Source of the DNA: Nonomuraea basaltis
GTDB lineage: Bacteria > Actinomycetota > Actinomycetes > Streptosporangiales > Streptosporangiaceae
Length of the DNA: 64,000 nt
Direction of reading: 5' to 3'
Assembly (NCBI RefSeq): GCF_005893125.1
Contig: NZ_VCJS01000027.1
Location: 28,565-92,564 of the forward strand
Shown: positions 34,418 through 44,688 of the stretch, one piece after another
How positions within the stretch are numbered: position 1 is the first letter of the stretch
Layout of the letters: every line of letters begins with the position of its first letter
The notes under the pieces: model-generated
The model's input: the letters and a program-made list of their open reading frames with translations, nothing else
Told to the model about the DNA's origin: nothing
The model's database searches: none
Made by a program: the position numbers and the translations under genes

Positions 34418-36301
34418 TTGGAACAGATCCTTGGTCCCGCCGTACCCTCCAGCCGGGCGGTGTGGCGGCCCCTCGGCATCCCGCACGTCGCCATCACCGG
34501 CGGGCCGTTCGCGCGCTGGCAGCGGATCAACCACGAGGCGAGCATCCCGCTGGGCCTGGAGCAGATGGAGCGCTCGGGCGCGCTGCCCAACCTGCGGCGC
34601 GCCGGAGCTCGGGCGGGCGAGGGCGACGGGCCCTTCCAGGGCTACCGGTTCCAGGATTCCGACCTCTACAAGCAGCTCGAGGCCGTGGCGTGGGAGCACG
34701 CCCGCGCCCCGGAGACCCGGTACGCGGAGTTCATCGAGCAGGCGGCGGCGGTGCTGGCCAGGGCGCAGCGGCCCGACGGCTACCTCAACTCGCACTATCA
34801 GGTCGTCAAACCAGACAAGATCTACGCCGAGCTCGAGTACAGCCACGAGCTGTACTGCGCCGGCCACCTGTTCCAGGCCGCGGTGGCGGCCGCCCGCGCC
34901 GGCGTCGGCGACAGCCTGCTCGCGGTCGCCCGCCGCTTCGCCGACCACCTGGTCGAGGTGTTCCTCACCGGCGGGAACGACGGCATCGACGGCCATGCGG
35001 AGGTCGAGACCGCGCTGGTCGAGCTGCACCGGCTGACCGGCGAGCGGGCCTATCTGGAGCTGGCCGGCAAGCTGATCGACAACCGCGGCAAGGGCCTGAT
35101 CGCCGACAGCGGCATGGGCATGCTGTACGCCCAGGACCACCTGCCGGTACGTGAGGCCGACACCCCGGTAGGGCACGCCGTGCGCCAGCTCTACCTGGAG
35201 GCCGGCATCGTCGACGTCTACCTGGAGACGGGCGACGAGTCGCTGCTGGAGTGCTCGGTTCGGCGCTGGGAGGACATGGTCGCCACCAAGACGTACATCA
35301 CCGGTGGCCACGGCTCGCGCCACGACGGCGAGGCGTTCGGCGAGCGCTACGAGCTGCCGCCCGACCGCGCCTACAGCGAGAGCTGCGCGGCCATCGCGAG
35401 CATCCACTGGAACTGGCGGCTGCTGCTGGCCACCGGCCACGGCCGGTACGCGGACCTGATCGAGCGCACGCTCTACAACGCCTTCGCCGCCTCCACCTCG
35501 GCCGACGGCACGCGCTTCTTCTACGTCAATCCGCTGCAGCGCAGGAACGACCTCGTCGAGGACGCCTATCTCGGGCGGCGCAGGGAGTGGTTCGCGTGCG
35601 CCTGCTGCCCGCCGAACATCATGCGCCTGGTGGCCTCCCTCGGCGGCTACCTCGCCACCGAGACCGGCACCGGCCTCCAACTGCACCAGTACGTCCCGGG
35701 CACCCTCGCCGGGGGCGGCGCCCGGCTGCGCGTCGACACCGGCTACCCGTGGGAGGGCTTGATCCGCGTCACCGTGGAGGAGGCGCCGGTCGGCGCATGG
35801 GAGCTGGCGCTCCGCATCCCCTCCTGGAGCGAGTCCACTTATGTCAGTGGTCGCCTCGCCAACCCCGGCGGCGACGGATATTTCCGGATCCGTCGCCCTT
35901 GGACCAACGGCGACACGGTCGAGCTCCAGCTCGACATGACGCCCAGGCTCATGCACCCCCACCACCGGATCGACGCGGTCAGAGGCAGCGTGGCACTCCA
36001 GCGCGGCCCCCTCGTCTACTGCTTCGAGCAGGCCGACCAGCCCGAGGGCGTCGAGGTGGACGACCTCGCGATCGCCCCCGGCGCCGAGCCGCGCGCCATC
36101 ACCAAGGACGACGTCGCAGGCGTCGGGCGCACCGTCCTGATCGAGATCGACGCCGCCGCGGTGGAACAGCCTCGCGACGGCCTGCCGTACGCAAGCAAGC
36201 CCCTGGCGACCAGCACCCGCGTGACCGCGACGGCCGTCCCCTACTTCCAGTGGGACAACCGCGACGGTGGCGCGATGCGGGTCTGGATGCCCCTCGCTTA
36301 A
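34418..36301 (+). CDS. GH127 beta-L-arabinofuranosidase
   Basis: Releases beta-L-arabinofuranose, for example from hydroxyproline-linked arabino-oligosaccharides of extensins or from pectin side chains. The 627-aa protein (DUF1680/GH127) keeps the zinc-thiolate site: Glu321 and Cys323 in YSESCAA, and Cys396-Cys397 in CACCPPN. These correspond to Glu338, Cys340, Cys417 (nucleophile) and Cys418 of HypBA1, with the same two-residue and adjacent spacings. An (alpha/alpha)6 barrel is followed by beta-sandwich domains. No signal peptide is present, so it acts on imported sugar. TTG 34418 is chosen because GGAG lies 5 bp upstream. The ABC importer follows immediately. Confidence 0.93.
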   Translation: MEQILGPAVPSSRAVWRPLGIPHVAITGGPFARWQRINHEASIPLGLEQMERSGALPNLRRAGARAGEGDGPFQGYRFQDSDLYKQLEAVAWEHARAPETRYAEFIEQAAAVLARAQRPDGYLNSHYQVVKPDKIYAELEYSHELYCAGHLFQAAVAAARAGVGDSLLAVARRFADHLVEVFLTGGNDGIDGHAEVETALVELHRLTGERAYLELAGKLIDNRGKGLIADSGMGMLYAQDHLPVREADTPVGHAVRQLYLEAGIVDVYLETGDESLLECSVRRWEDMVATKTYITGGHGSRHDGEAFGERYELPPDRAYSESCAAIASIHWNWRLLLATGHGRYADLIERTLYNAFAASTSADGTRFFYVNPLQRRNDLVEDAYLGRRREWFACACCPPNIMRLVASLGGYLATETGTGLQLHQYVPGTLAGGGARLRVDTGYPWEGLIRVTVEEAPVGAWELALRIPSWSESTYVSGRLANPGGDGYFRIRRPWTNGDTVELQLDMTPRLMHPHHRIDAVRGSVALQRGPLVYCFEQADQPEGVEVDDLAIAPGAEPRAITKDDVAGVGRTVLIEIDAAAVEQPRDGLPYASKPLATSTRVTATAVPYFQWDNRDGGAMRVWMPLA

Positions 36302-36312
36302 GGAAGACTTCG

Positions 36313-37677
36313 ATGAGAAGACGCGACCTGTTGAAGCTGGGCGGGCTCGCCGCCCTCGGCACCACGGCGGCGGCCTGCGGCGGCGGCTCCTCCGGCTCGG
36401 CCGGGAACGTGCAACTGCAGTTCATGTACTGGGGCTCGACGTTCGAGAAGAAGGCCGTCGAGAACATGCTCAGGCAGTACGAGCAGAAGAACGCGGGCGT
36501 GAAGGTCAAGCCGCTCTACACCCCCGACGAGTACGACGTGAAGCTCAACACGCTCGTCGCCGGCAACCGGCTGCCGGACGCCGGCTACGTGCCGATGTCG
36601 ATGTCGTTCCGGCTCGGCGAGCAGGGCAAGCTGGTCAACCTGTTCCCGTACCTGAAGAAGTACCCGCAGCTGGCGGGCTACCTCCCGGACGCGTACCTGT
36701 GGAGCGGCCAGGACAACCTGCACGGCCTCGCGACCGCGAACGAGGCCATGCTGCTGTGGTTCAGCAAGTCGGCCGTCGCCGCGGGCGGGGTCACCCCGCC
36801 GGCAAACGCGGCCTCGGCCTGGACGTGGGACCAGATGGTCGAGAACGCCTACAAGCTCACCATCGACCAGAACGGCAAGCGCCCGGACGAGTCCGGCTTC
36901 GACGCCAAGCAGATCAAGCAGTTCGGCATCTCCTGCAGCTTCACCTACGGCGCCGCCTGGTACGGCTTCCTGCGCAGCAACGGCGGTGACATCGCCGACG
37001 AGACCGGCAAGAAATGCACGCTGGACTCGCCGGAGGCGATCGAGGTCTTCCAGAACCTGCAAGACCTGGTCTACAAGCACAGGGTCGCGCCCGGCCCCGG
37101 CCAGCTCGCCGCCACCGGGGACGAGGTGCCGGGCACCAACATCCTGCTCAAGACCAAGCGGGTGGCGATGGTGGTGGACGGCCACTGGAGCCTGCTCGAC
37201 ATGAACGAGAGCAAGGCCGACTACGGCATCGGCGTGCTCCCCAAGTACGCGGAGCCGTTCACCGCCACGCAGGTCGCGGGGGCGTCCGCGGTGTTCACGG
37301 GCAGCAAGCACGAGCAGGAGGCGGTGGAGCTGTTCGCCTTCCACAACGACCCCCGCTACGTCGACCTGTACAAGCAGGGCCTGTGGATGCCGCAGGAGAA
37401 GAAGTACTACGAGGACCAGGCCGCCATCGACTCCTGGACCAAGAACGAGCTCCACCCGCCGGAGTTCCGGACGGCCGTCGTGGACTACACGCGCGAGCAC
37501 GGCGTGGCCGACTTCCGCAACCGGGTCAAGAACCTGGCGGTGATCGCGAGCGACGTGCTCACCCCCGCGCTGCAGGAGATCGAGTCCGGCAAGCGGCCGG
37601 CCGGCGAGATCCTCAAGGCCGCCGCACCGAAGATCACCAGCATGCTGCAGGGCTGGCACCACACCCAGGAACTCTGA
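36313..37677 (+). CDS. Extracellular sugar-binding lipoprotein of the GH127 operon
   Basis: A 454-aa family-1 solute-binding protein. The N-terminus MRRRDLLKLGG is a Tat signal, and the lipobox AAAC puts the acylated Cys at about residue 22. The mature part starts with a Gly/Ser linker, then LQFMYWGSTFEKKAVENMLR, the usual first strand and helix. It lies 11 bp after GH127 and overlaps the first permease gene by one base (TGATG). Ligand inferred to be a beta-arabino-oligosaccharide. Confidence 0.93.
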   Translation: MRRRDLLKLGGLAALGTTAAACGGGSSGSAGNVQLQFMYWGSTFEKKAVENMLRQYEQKNAGVKVKPLYTPDEYDVKLNTLVAGNRLPDAGYVPMSMSFRLGEQGKLVNLFPYLKKYPQLAGYLPDAYLWSGQDNLHGLATANEAMLLWFSKSAVAAGGVTPPANAASAWTWDQMVENAYKLTIDQNGKRPDESGFDAKQIKQFGISCSFTYGAAWYGFLRSNGGDIADETGKKCTLDSPEAIEVFQNLQDLVYKHRVAPGPGQLAATGDEVPGTNILLKTKRVAMVVDGHWSLLDMNESKADYGIGVLPKYAEPFTATQVAGASAVFTGSKHEQEAVELFAFHNDPRYVDLYKQGLWMPQEKKYYEDQAAIDSWTKNELHPPEFRTAVVDYTREHGVADFRNRVKNLAVIASDVLTPALQEIESGKRPAGEILKAAAPKITSMLQGWHHTQEL

Positions 37678-38558
37678 TGCGCCGCCTGGAGACGCGCTGG
37701 GGCATCCTCATGGCGCTGCCCGCCATCCTCGGGTTCCTGATCTTCACGATCGGGCCGATGGTGGCGTCGGCCTTCTTCAGCCTCACCGACTGGCGGATCG
37801 GGTCCAGCCCGGCCTTCATCGGGCTGGACAACTACACCGCCATGGCCCGCGACGAGCTGTTCTGGAAGTCGCTGACCACCACCACGTACTTCACGCTCGG
37901 CTCGGTCCCGCTGGTGCTCATCGTCAGCTTCGCGGTGGCCATGCTGCTCAACCAGCGGGCACGCGGTCTGCCGCTCTGGCGGACGATCTTCTACCTGCCG
38001 ACGCTGGTGCCCGCGATCGCCAATGTCGTGCTCTGGATCTGGATCTTCAACCCGGACTTCGGGCTGCTCAACTCGCTGCTGCGGCAGGGCGGGCTGCCTG
38101 CCTCCCAGTGGATCTACGCCGAGTCGACCGCCGTGCCGTCACTGATCATCATGAGCACCTGGGGCTTCGGCAACACCATGGTGATCTTCCTGGCCGGGCT
38201 GCAGGGCGTGCCGAGGCACCTGTACGAGGCGGTGTCGATCGACGGGGGCGGCGCGTGGCGGCGCTTCTGGCACGTCACGCTGCCGATGATGACGCCGACC
38301 ATCTTCTACAACCTGGTGGTCGGCGTGGTCGGCACCTTCCAGGTGTTCAACCAGGCGTACGTGATGACCGAGGGCGGCCCCAACCACGCCACCCTCTTCT
38401 ACGTCTACTACCTGTTCCGCAAGGCGTTCACCGAGAGCGAGATGGGCTACGCCAGCGCCCTCGCCTGGACCCTTTTCATGATCATCATGGTGGTGACGTT
38501 CCTGATGTTCAGGAACGCCCGCCGTTGGGTCTACTACGAGATGGCAGGTGCCCGATGA
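37677..38558 (+). CDS. ABC permease (MalF-type) of the GH127 operon
   Basis: A 293-aa membrane protein with six helices. The EAA loop reads PRHLYEAVSIDGGGAWRRFW, and FNQAYVMTEGGPNHAT is the conserved periplasmic loop of MalF/UgpA-like permeases. ATG 37677 overlaps the upstream stop codon by one base, which indicates translational coupling. Its C-terminus overlaps the next permease by ATGA. Confidence 0.94.
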   Translation: MRRLETRWGILMALPAILGFLIFTIGPMVASAFFSLTDWRIGSSPAFIGLDNYTAMARDELFWKSLTTTTYFTLGSVPLVLIVSFAVAMLLNQRARGLPLWRTIFYLPTLVPAIANVVLWIWIFNPDFGLLNSLLRQGGLPASQWIYAESTAVPSLIIMSTWGFGNTMVIFLAGLQGVPRHLYEAVSIDGGGAWRRFWHVTLPMMTPTIFYNLVVGVVGTFQVFNQAYVMTEGGPNHATLFYVYYLFRKAFTESEMGYASALAWTLFMIIMVVTFLMFRNARRWVYYEMAGAR

Positions 38559-39457
38559 CCGCCGTGGCGGCCCCGGACGAGACCCGCGCGCGAGGCGTGG
38601 CGCCCACCCAAGGGCTGCGCAAACCCCGCAGGTACGGCCGGGCGCTGCTGTACGTCGCGCTGGTGGCCGGGTCGATCCCGACCCTGCTGCCGTTCGTGTG
38701 GCTGGTGCGCAGCGCGCTCATGCAGGACGCGCAGATGTTCGTCTCGCCGCCCCAGTGGATCCCGGACCCGTTCCAGTGGTCGAACTTCAGCGAGGCACTC
38801 ACCACCCAGCCCTTCGGCCGCTACTTCGTCAATACGCTGGTCATCGCCGTCATCAGCGTCCTGGGCACGGTGCTGACGTGCTCGGTGGCGGCCTTCAGCT
38901 TCTCGCGGCTGCGCTGGCGGGGGCGCAACGTGGTCTTCGCGCTGCTGCTGAGCGGCGTGATGCTGCCGTACGCCGTCACGCTCATCCCGACGTTCGTGAT
39001 GTGGCAGGAGCTGGGCGCGCTGGACACGATCGCGCCGCTCACGGTGCCGAGCTGGTTCGCCGGGGCGGGCGGGGGAGTGTTCAACATCTTCCTGCTCCGG
39101 CAGTTCTTCCTGACGATCCCCTTCGAGCTGGACGAGGCCGCCTACATCGACGGCGCCTCGCCGTGGCGGGTGTTCTGGACGATCGTCATGCCGCTGTCGA
39201 AGCCCGCGATCATCGTGGTCACCATCTTCACGTTCATCGGCACCTGGAACGACTTCCTCGGCCCGCTGCTCTACCTGCAGAGCGAGGAGAACTACACGCT
39301 GTCGCTGGGGCTGGCGTCGTTCCAGAGCATGTACCTGACGCAGTGGGGCTACCTCATGGCGGCGTCGGCGGCCGTGATCGCGCCGATCGTCGCGCTCTTC
39401 TTCTTCCTGCAGCGCTACTTCATCGAGGGCGTCACGCTGACGGGCATCAAGAACTGA
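38555..39457 (+). CDS. ABC permease (MalG-type) of the GH127 operon
   Basis: A 300-aa membrane protein, second permease of the importer. The EAA loop is FELDEAAYIDGASPWRVFW and the end is YFIEGVTLTGIKN, both typical. It is the last gene of the operon; as in the other two systems here the ATPase is missing and is presumably shared from elsewhere in the genome. Confidence 0.94.
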   Translation: MTAVAAPDETRARGVAPTQGLRKPRRYGRALLYVALVAGSIPTLLPFVWLVRSALMQDAQMFVSPPQWIPDPFQWSNFSEALTTQPFGRYFVNTLVIAVISVLGTVLTCSVAAFSFSRLRWRGRNVVFALLLSGVMLPYAVTLIPTFVMWQELGALDTIAPLTVPSWFAGAGGGVFNIFLLRQFFLTIPFELDEAAYIDGASPWRVFWTIVMPLSKPAIIVVTIFTFIGTWNDFLGPLLYLQSEENYTLSLGLASFQSMYLTQWGYLMAASAAVIAPIVALFFFLQRYFIEGVTLTGIKN

Positions 39458-39652
39458 TCCTCCCTTGGCATGCTGTCGTCATGATCGATGAGAAGGTGCC
39501 CCGTTTGACCGGCTTCTCGGCTCGCGATCCTACCGGGCGCGATCCTCTTCGCACTTCCTTCGCGGATGCCATGCCATGGGCGTTTCTTCTGTTGCTGTTG
39601 CCCAGATACTGGCCTCTTCGGGCTGGTATGTGCGAGATGTATGGTGGGGCTT

Positions 39653-40063
39653 GTGACGACGTTCCGGATCAGCGAGGCCGCGGCTCTGCTCGGGGTCAGC
39701 TCCGACACCGTCCGCCGCTGGGTGGACGCCGGCCGCCTGGCCGCCGAGCGGGACGAGCACGGCCACCGGCTGGTGGACGGGGCCGAGCTGGCCGCGTTCG
39801 CCCGCTCCCAGATCGACCAGGTGGACGGGGGCCGCTCGTCGGCGCGCAACCGTTTCCGCGGGATCGTGACCGAGGTGATCAAGGACTCGGTGATGGCGCA
39901 GGTGGAGATCGCCGCGGGGCCCTACCGGGTGGTGTCGTTGATGAGCCGTCAGGCCGCCGACGAGCTGGGCCTGGAGCCGGGGGTGGTGGCGGTCGCCGTG
40001 ATCAAGTCCACCAACGTCGTCGTGGAGATCCCCGGTCATGAGCGGGTGGCGAGCAGCCATTGA
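39653..40063 (+). CDS. HTH-TOBE molybdate-responsive regulator
   Basis: A protein of about 136 aa with a MerR/excisionase-like helix-turn-helix at the N-terminus (TFRISEAAALLGVSSDTVRR) and a TOBE/Mop domain of about 65 residues (RNRFRGIVTEVIKDSVMAQV) that binds molybdate or tungstate. This two-domain type typically precedes actinobacterial mod operons and probably controls them. I prefer GTG 39653, which begins MTTFRISEA; ATG 39641 is an in-frame alternative. It stops 12 bp before modA. Confidence 0.85.
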   Translation: MTTFRISEAAALLGVSSDTVRRWVDAGRLAAERDEHGHRLVDGAELAAFARSQIDQVDGGRSSARNRFRGIVTEVIKDSVMAQVEIAAGPYRVVSLMSRQAADELGLEPGVVAVAVIKSTNVVVEIPGHERVASSH

Positions 40064-40075
40064 GGAGCGGTCTTG

Positions 40076-40861
40076 GTGTTCAGGCGTGAGGTCCGGCGGT
40101 CCGTCGCGATCGCGGTCGCGCTCGTCTGCCTGGCCGGCTGCGGCTCCGGTGGACCCGCCACGTCCGCTGACGGGGGCGGGGAGAAGGAGGTGACGGTGTT
40201 CGCCGCGGCGTCTCTCACCGATACGTTCACCGAACTCGGCAGGGCCTTCGAGTCCGCCCATCCCGGCGCGACGGTGCGGTTCAACTTCGGCTCCAGCGCG
40301 ACCCTGGCCCAGCAGATCACGCAGGGGGCTCCTGCCGATGTGTTCGCGGCGGCCAGTCCGGCCACGATGAAGACCGTCACGGACGCGTCCCCGGCGGGCG
40401 CGCCGGTCACGTTCGCGAAGAACAAGCTGCAGATCGCCGTGCCGGCGGACAACCCGGCCACGGTGGACGAGCTCAAGGACCTGGCCGATCCCCGGGTGAA
40501 GGTCGCGCTCTGCGCCGAGCAGGTGCCCTGTGGGGCCGCGGCGGTCAAGGCACTCGGCGCGGCCGGGCTGAAGATCACTCCCGTTACGCTGGAGCAGGAT
40601 GTGAAGGCCACATTGACCAAGGTGGAGCTGGGTGAGGTGGACGCCGCGCTGGTCTACAGGACCGACGTGATCGCCTCGGCGGGCAAGGTCCGGGGGATCT
40701 CCTTCCCCGAGGCCGACCAGGCGGTCAACGACTATCCGATCGCGGCGCTGGGCAAGGCGCCGGCCGGTGGCCTGGCCGAGGAGTTCGTCGACCTGGTGCT
40801 GTCGCAGCAGGGCAAGGACGTGCTGACCAAGGCCGGCTTCGAGGCTTCCCGATCGAGATGA
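40076..40861 (+). CDS. modA: Molybdate-binding lipoprotein ModA
   Basis: A 261-aa periplasmic-type binding protein. Signal peptide with lipobox CLAGC, then a short linker and VTVFAAASLTDTFTELG, the ModA oxyanion-binding start. The motifs FNFGSSATLAQQI and GAPADVFAAAS and the late DAALVYRTDVIAS are diagnostic of ModA. GTG 40076 has GAGGAG 8 bp upstream; TTG 40073 is an alternative one codon earlier. It overlaps modB by ATGA. Confidence 0.94.
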   Translation: MFRREVRRSVAIAVALVCLAGCGSGGPATSADGGGEKEVTVFAAASLTDTFTELGRAFESAHPGATVRFNFGSSATLAQQITQGAPADVFAAASPATMKTVTDASPAGAPVTFAKNKLQIAVPADNPATVDELKDLADPRVKVALCAEQVPCGAAAVKALGAAGLKITPVTLEQDVKATLTKVELGEVDAALVYRTDVIASAGKVRGISFPEADQAVNDYPIAALGKAPAGGLAEEFVDLVLSQQGKDVLTKAGFEASRSR

Positions 40862-41712
40862 CCACATCACCGGCACACGACCCGGATGGTTCCGGTCGTC
40901 CGGGCCGTCCGCGCGGGGGTCCTGGGCTGGTTGCCGGGCGGCTGCCCTGGATGCTGGTGGTGCCTGCCCTGCTCGGGCTGGCGTTCCTGGTGTTGCCGCT
41001 GGCCGGGCTGCTGATCCGGGCCCCGTGGCCGACGCTGCTGGAGCGGCTGGCCGAGCCGCAGGTGCTGGAGGCGCTGAGGTTGTCGCTGGTGAGCGCCACC
41101 ATCGCGACGGCCGTTTGCCTGTTCCTCGGCGTGCCGCTGGCCTGGCTGCTGGCCCGGGTGAACCTTCCCGGACGGCGTCTGGTGCGTGCCTTGGTGACCG
41201 TTCCGCTGGTGCTGCCGCCGGTGGTCGGCGGTGTCGCCCTGCTGCTGGTGCTCGGGCGGCGCGGGCTGATCGGTCAGTGGCTGGAGGCCACGTTCGGCGT
41301 CACCCTGCCCTTCACCACCGCAGGGGTCGTCGTCGCCGAGGCGTTCGTGGCGATGCCGTTCCTGGTCATCAGCGTGGAAGGCGCGCTGCGCGCCGCCGAC
41401 CAGCGGTACGAGGAGGCGGCGGCCACGCTCGGCGCCTCGCGCTGGACCGTCTTCCGTCGCGTCACGCTCCCGCTCGTCGCACCGGGCGTGGTGGCCGGGG
41501 CCGTGCTGTGCTGGGCCCGGGCGCTGGGGGAGTTCGGCGCCACGATCACGTTCGCGGGCAACTTCCCGGGCAGCACCCGCACCATGCCGCTGGCCGTCTA
41601 CCTCGCCCTGGAAACCGAACCGGAGGCCGCCATCGTGCTCAGCCTCGTCCTGCTCGCCGTCTCCGTGATCATCCTGGCCGGCCTGCGCGACAGGTGGGTG
41701 ACCAGCCCATGA
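40858..41712 (+). CDS. modB: Molybdate ABC permease ModB
   Basis: A 284-aa inner-membrane permease with about five to six helices. The ATPase-docking EAA loop reads YEEAAATLGASRWTVFRRVT. The GEFGATITFAGNFPG motif near the C-terminus is characteristic of ModB/CysT permeases. It overlaps modA by four bases and is followed by modC after 100 bp that contain a duplicated start region. Confidence 0.94.
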   Translation: MTTSPAHDPDGSGRPGRPRGGPGLVAGRLPWMLVVPALLGLAFLVLPLAGLLIRAPWPTLLERLAEPQVLEALRLSLVSATIATAVCLFLGVPLAWLLARVNLPGRRLVRALVTVPLVLPPVVGGVALLLVLGRRGLIGQWLEATFGVTLPFTTAGVVVAEAFVAMPFLVISVEGALRAADQRYEEAAATLGASRWTVFRRVTLPLVAPGVVAGAVLCWARALGEFGATITFAGNFPGSTRTMPLAVYLALETEPEAAIVLSLVLLAVSVIILAGLRDRWVTSP

Positions 41713-41750
41713 ACCGCCCTCCCATCGGATCCTGCCCTGACGGGCCGGGC

Positions 41751-41815
41751 GAGCGGCGGGTGACCGGCCGATGCCGGCTCGCCTTGCGCACCGAGCGGCA
41801 GGTGACCGGCCCATG
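41751..41815 (+). repeat. Duplicated ribosome-site/start-codon segment before modC
   Basis: GAGCGGCGGGTGACCGGCC at 41751 with ATG at 41771, and GAGCGGCAGGTGACCGGCC at 41793 with ATG at 41813, are direct copies 42 bp apart. Both ATGs are in the modC frame, so modC has two equivalent starts differing by 14 codons. Confidence 0.75.
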
Positions 41816-42865
41816 ACGGCCGAGCGTCGCGACGGGCTGCGGGCGCGGCTGGTCGTCGCCCGGCCCGCCTTCACCCTGGACATCGCGTTCGAGGTCGCCC
41901 CCGGCGAGGTCGTCGCGCTACTGGGGCCCAACGGCGCGGGCAAGACCACCGCCCTGCGCGCCCTGGCCGGCCTCACCGCCCTCTCCGACGGCGGCCACAT
42001 CACGCTGGACGGCCGCACCCTGCACACCCAGGCCGCCGAGCAGCGCCCCATCGGCATGGTCTTCCAGGACTACCTGCTGTTCCCGCACCTTTCCGCCCTG
42101 GACAACGTCGCCTTCGGCCCCCGCTGCCGCGGCGCCTCCAAGAGCGAGGCCCGCCGTACCGCCGCCGCCCTCCTGGAACGCGTCGGCCTGGCGGGCCACG
42201 CCGCCGCCAAGCCGCTCCGGCTGTCCGGCGGCCAGGCGCAGCGGGTGGCGCTGGCCCGGGCGCTGGCCGTACAGCCGCGCCTGCTGCTGCTCGACGAGCC
42301 GCTCGCCGCGCTCGACGCCCACACCCGGTTGGAGATCCGCTCCCAGCTGCGCCGCCACCTGGCCGACTTCGACGGCGCCACCGTGCTGGTCACCCACGAC
42401 CCGCTCGACGCGATGGTGCTGGCCGACCGGCTGATCGTGGTCGAGAACGGCGGCATCGTCCAGCAGGGCACGCCGGCGGAGGTGGCCCGCCGCCCGCGTA
42501 CCGACTACGTCGCCCGGCTCGTCGGGCTCAATCTCTACCGCGGCCTGGGCGACGGGTCCCGGGTCAAGGTCGGCGAGCTGCTCTTCAGCACCATCGAGCA
42601 GCTCGAAGGGCCCGCGTTCGTGGCCTTCTCACCCGCCGCGGTCGCGCTCTACCGCACCCGCCCCGACGGCAGCCCGCGCAACCTGTGGCAGGCCACGATC
42701 GACGGTATCGAACGGCACGGCGACAACGTACGCGTCCACCTCGACGGCCCCATCGCCGCCTTCGTCGACATCACGCCGGCCGCCCTCGCCGACCTCGACC
42801 TGGGCCCCGGCCAGCGCATCTGGGCCTCGGTCAAGGCCACAGAAACGCACGCGTACCCGGCCTAG
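41813..42865 (+). CDS. modC: Molybdate ABC ATPase ModC
   Basis: A 350-aa ATPase that powers ModAB. Walker A GPNGAGKT at 38-45, Q-loop FQDYLLFPHLS near 84, signature LSGGQ at 137-141, Walker B LLLLDEP at 157-163 and the switch His in VTHDP. About 110 C-terminal residues form the TOBE regulatory domain. The longer start at 41771 adds MPARLAHRAAGDRP and has an equally good upstream sequence because the start region is duplicated. It overlaps the 3' end of the convergent oxidoreductase gene by four bases. Confidence 0.94.
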   Translation: MTAERRDGLRARLVVARPAFTLDIAFEVAPGEVVALLGPNGAGKTTALRALAGLTALSDGGHITLDGRTLHTQAAEQRPIGMVFQDYLLFPHLSALDNVAFGPRCRGASKSEARRTAAALLERVGLAGHAAAKPLRLSGGQAQRVALARALAVQPRLLLLDEPLAALDAHTRLEIRSQLRRHLADFDGATVLVTHDPLDAMVLADRLIVVENGGIVQQGTPAEVARRPRTDYVARLVGLNLYRGLGDGSRVKVGELLFSTIEQLEGPAFVAFSPAAVALYRTRPDGSPRNLWQATIDGIERHGDNVRVHLDGPIAAFVDITPAALADLDLGPGQRIWASVKATETHAYPA

Positions 42866-43896
42866 ACGGCGATGGGCACCCTCGCGCCGGTGCGCGCCGA
42901 TTCCAGGGCCGCGGTCACCATGGCCAGGCTGCGGATGTTGTCGTGGCAGTCGCCCTGCGGCGGACGTCCCGTGCGCAGCCCCGTCACGAACTCCTGCAGC
43001 CCCTCCGCCAGGCCGGTGTAGCGCCGCCGGCCCGGGAACGGGTCGGCTTCCTGCTTGTACGGCCGCAGCACCTGGCCCTTGGCCGCCCCCGCCGCCGGGT
43101 CGCCGTCGCCGTCCCAGCAGGCGGTGCCGCGGGTGCCGGCGGCCCGCCAGGTCCCCGTCCACGACGTCGGCCGGCCGGGCGCCGACCAGCTCCCGGTGAA
43201 GGTGTAGCGCAGCCCGGCGGTCATCTCGAAGATCGCGGTGGCGGAGCAGGCGCCCGGGTACCAGGTCCAGGCGGGCCGGAACGACTCGCAGTAGACGGAG
43301 ACCGGATCGGCCCCGGAGACCGCCCGTGCCGCGTCGAACAGGTGAATCGCCATGTCCTGCAACAGCGGGTGCTCCAGCGTGGCGAGGAACGGCGCTCCCC
43401 GGTACGGCATGAAGAACTCCGACGTCAGCAGCCCGAGCGGCCCCAGATCGGCCACCGTGCGGCGGAAGGCCACCAGGCTCCGCATGTAGCGGCGGTTCTG
43501 GTTGACCGCGAAGAGCCGCCCCGCCTCGTCGGCCGCGTTCACCATCGACCGGGCCTCGTCCAGGGTGACCGCCATGGGTTTCTCGCTCAGCACCGACACC
43601 CCGCGCCGCAGCGCCGTGACCGTCACCTCGTGGTGCGCCTGCGGGATGGTGCAGTTGACGATGAAGTCGGGCTCCTCGCCGTCCAGCACGGCGGTCAGCG
43701 AGGAGCTGACCGGCAGGTCGTCGAGGCCGAGCTCGGCGGCGGCGGCGCGGGCCCGGTCCTCGGCCACGTCCACCCAGCCCACGAGCTCGGTGCCGGGGTG
43801 GGCGAGCAGCTCGGGCGCCCACTGGCCGCCGATGAAACCGGCGCCGACCACCACGGCGCGCAGCGGCCTGTCCTCTTCGATGGTCTTGAACGTCAT
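42862..43896 (-). CDS. Gfo/Idh/MocA-family oxidoreductase
   Basis: A 344-aa NAD(P)-dependent sugar dehydrogenase-like protein. The Rossmann motif is VVVGAGFIGGQWAPEL at about residue 14, EKPMAVTLDEA carries the conserved Lys of the family's EKP motif, and ATLEHPLLQDMAIHLFDAAR contains the catalytic-type His. It is 7 bp downstream of the ThuA-like gene, so the two are an operon, a pairing frequently seen for sugar or inositol catabolism. The substrate is unknown. Confidence 0.9.
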   Translation of the reverse strand: MTFKTIEEDRPLRAVVVGAGFIGGQWAPELLAHPGTELVGWVDVAEDRARAAAAELGLDDLPVSSSLTAVLDGEEPDFIVNCTIPQAHHEVTVTALRRGVSVLSEKPMAVTLDEARSMVNAADEAGRLFAVNQNRRYMRSLVAFRRTVADLGPLGLLTSEFFMPYRGAPFLATLEHPLLQDMAIHLFDAARAVSGADPVSVYCESFRPAWTWYPGACSATAIFEMTAGLRYTFTGSWSAPGRPTSWTGTWRAAGTRGTACWDGDGDPAAGAAKGQVLRPYKQEADPFPGRRRYTGLAEGLQEFVTGLRTGRPPQGDCHDNIRSLAMVTAALESARTGARVPIAV

Positions 43897-43903
43897 GCGG
43901 CTC

Positions 43904-44629
<726 letters not shown>

Positions 44630-44688
44630 CCGCTTCCTTCCGGTCGTGGGCTCGTCGCAACGGTTCCTGCCCAACCGGGGGCGGCGCC

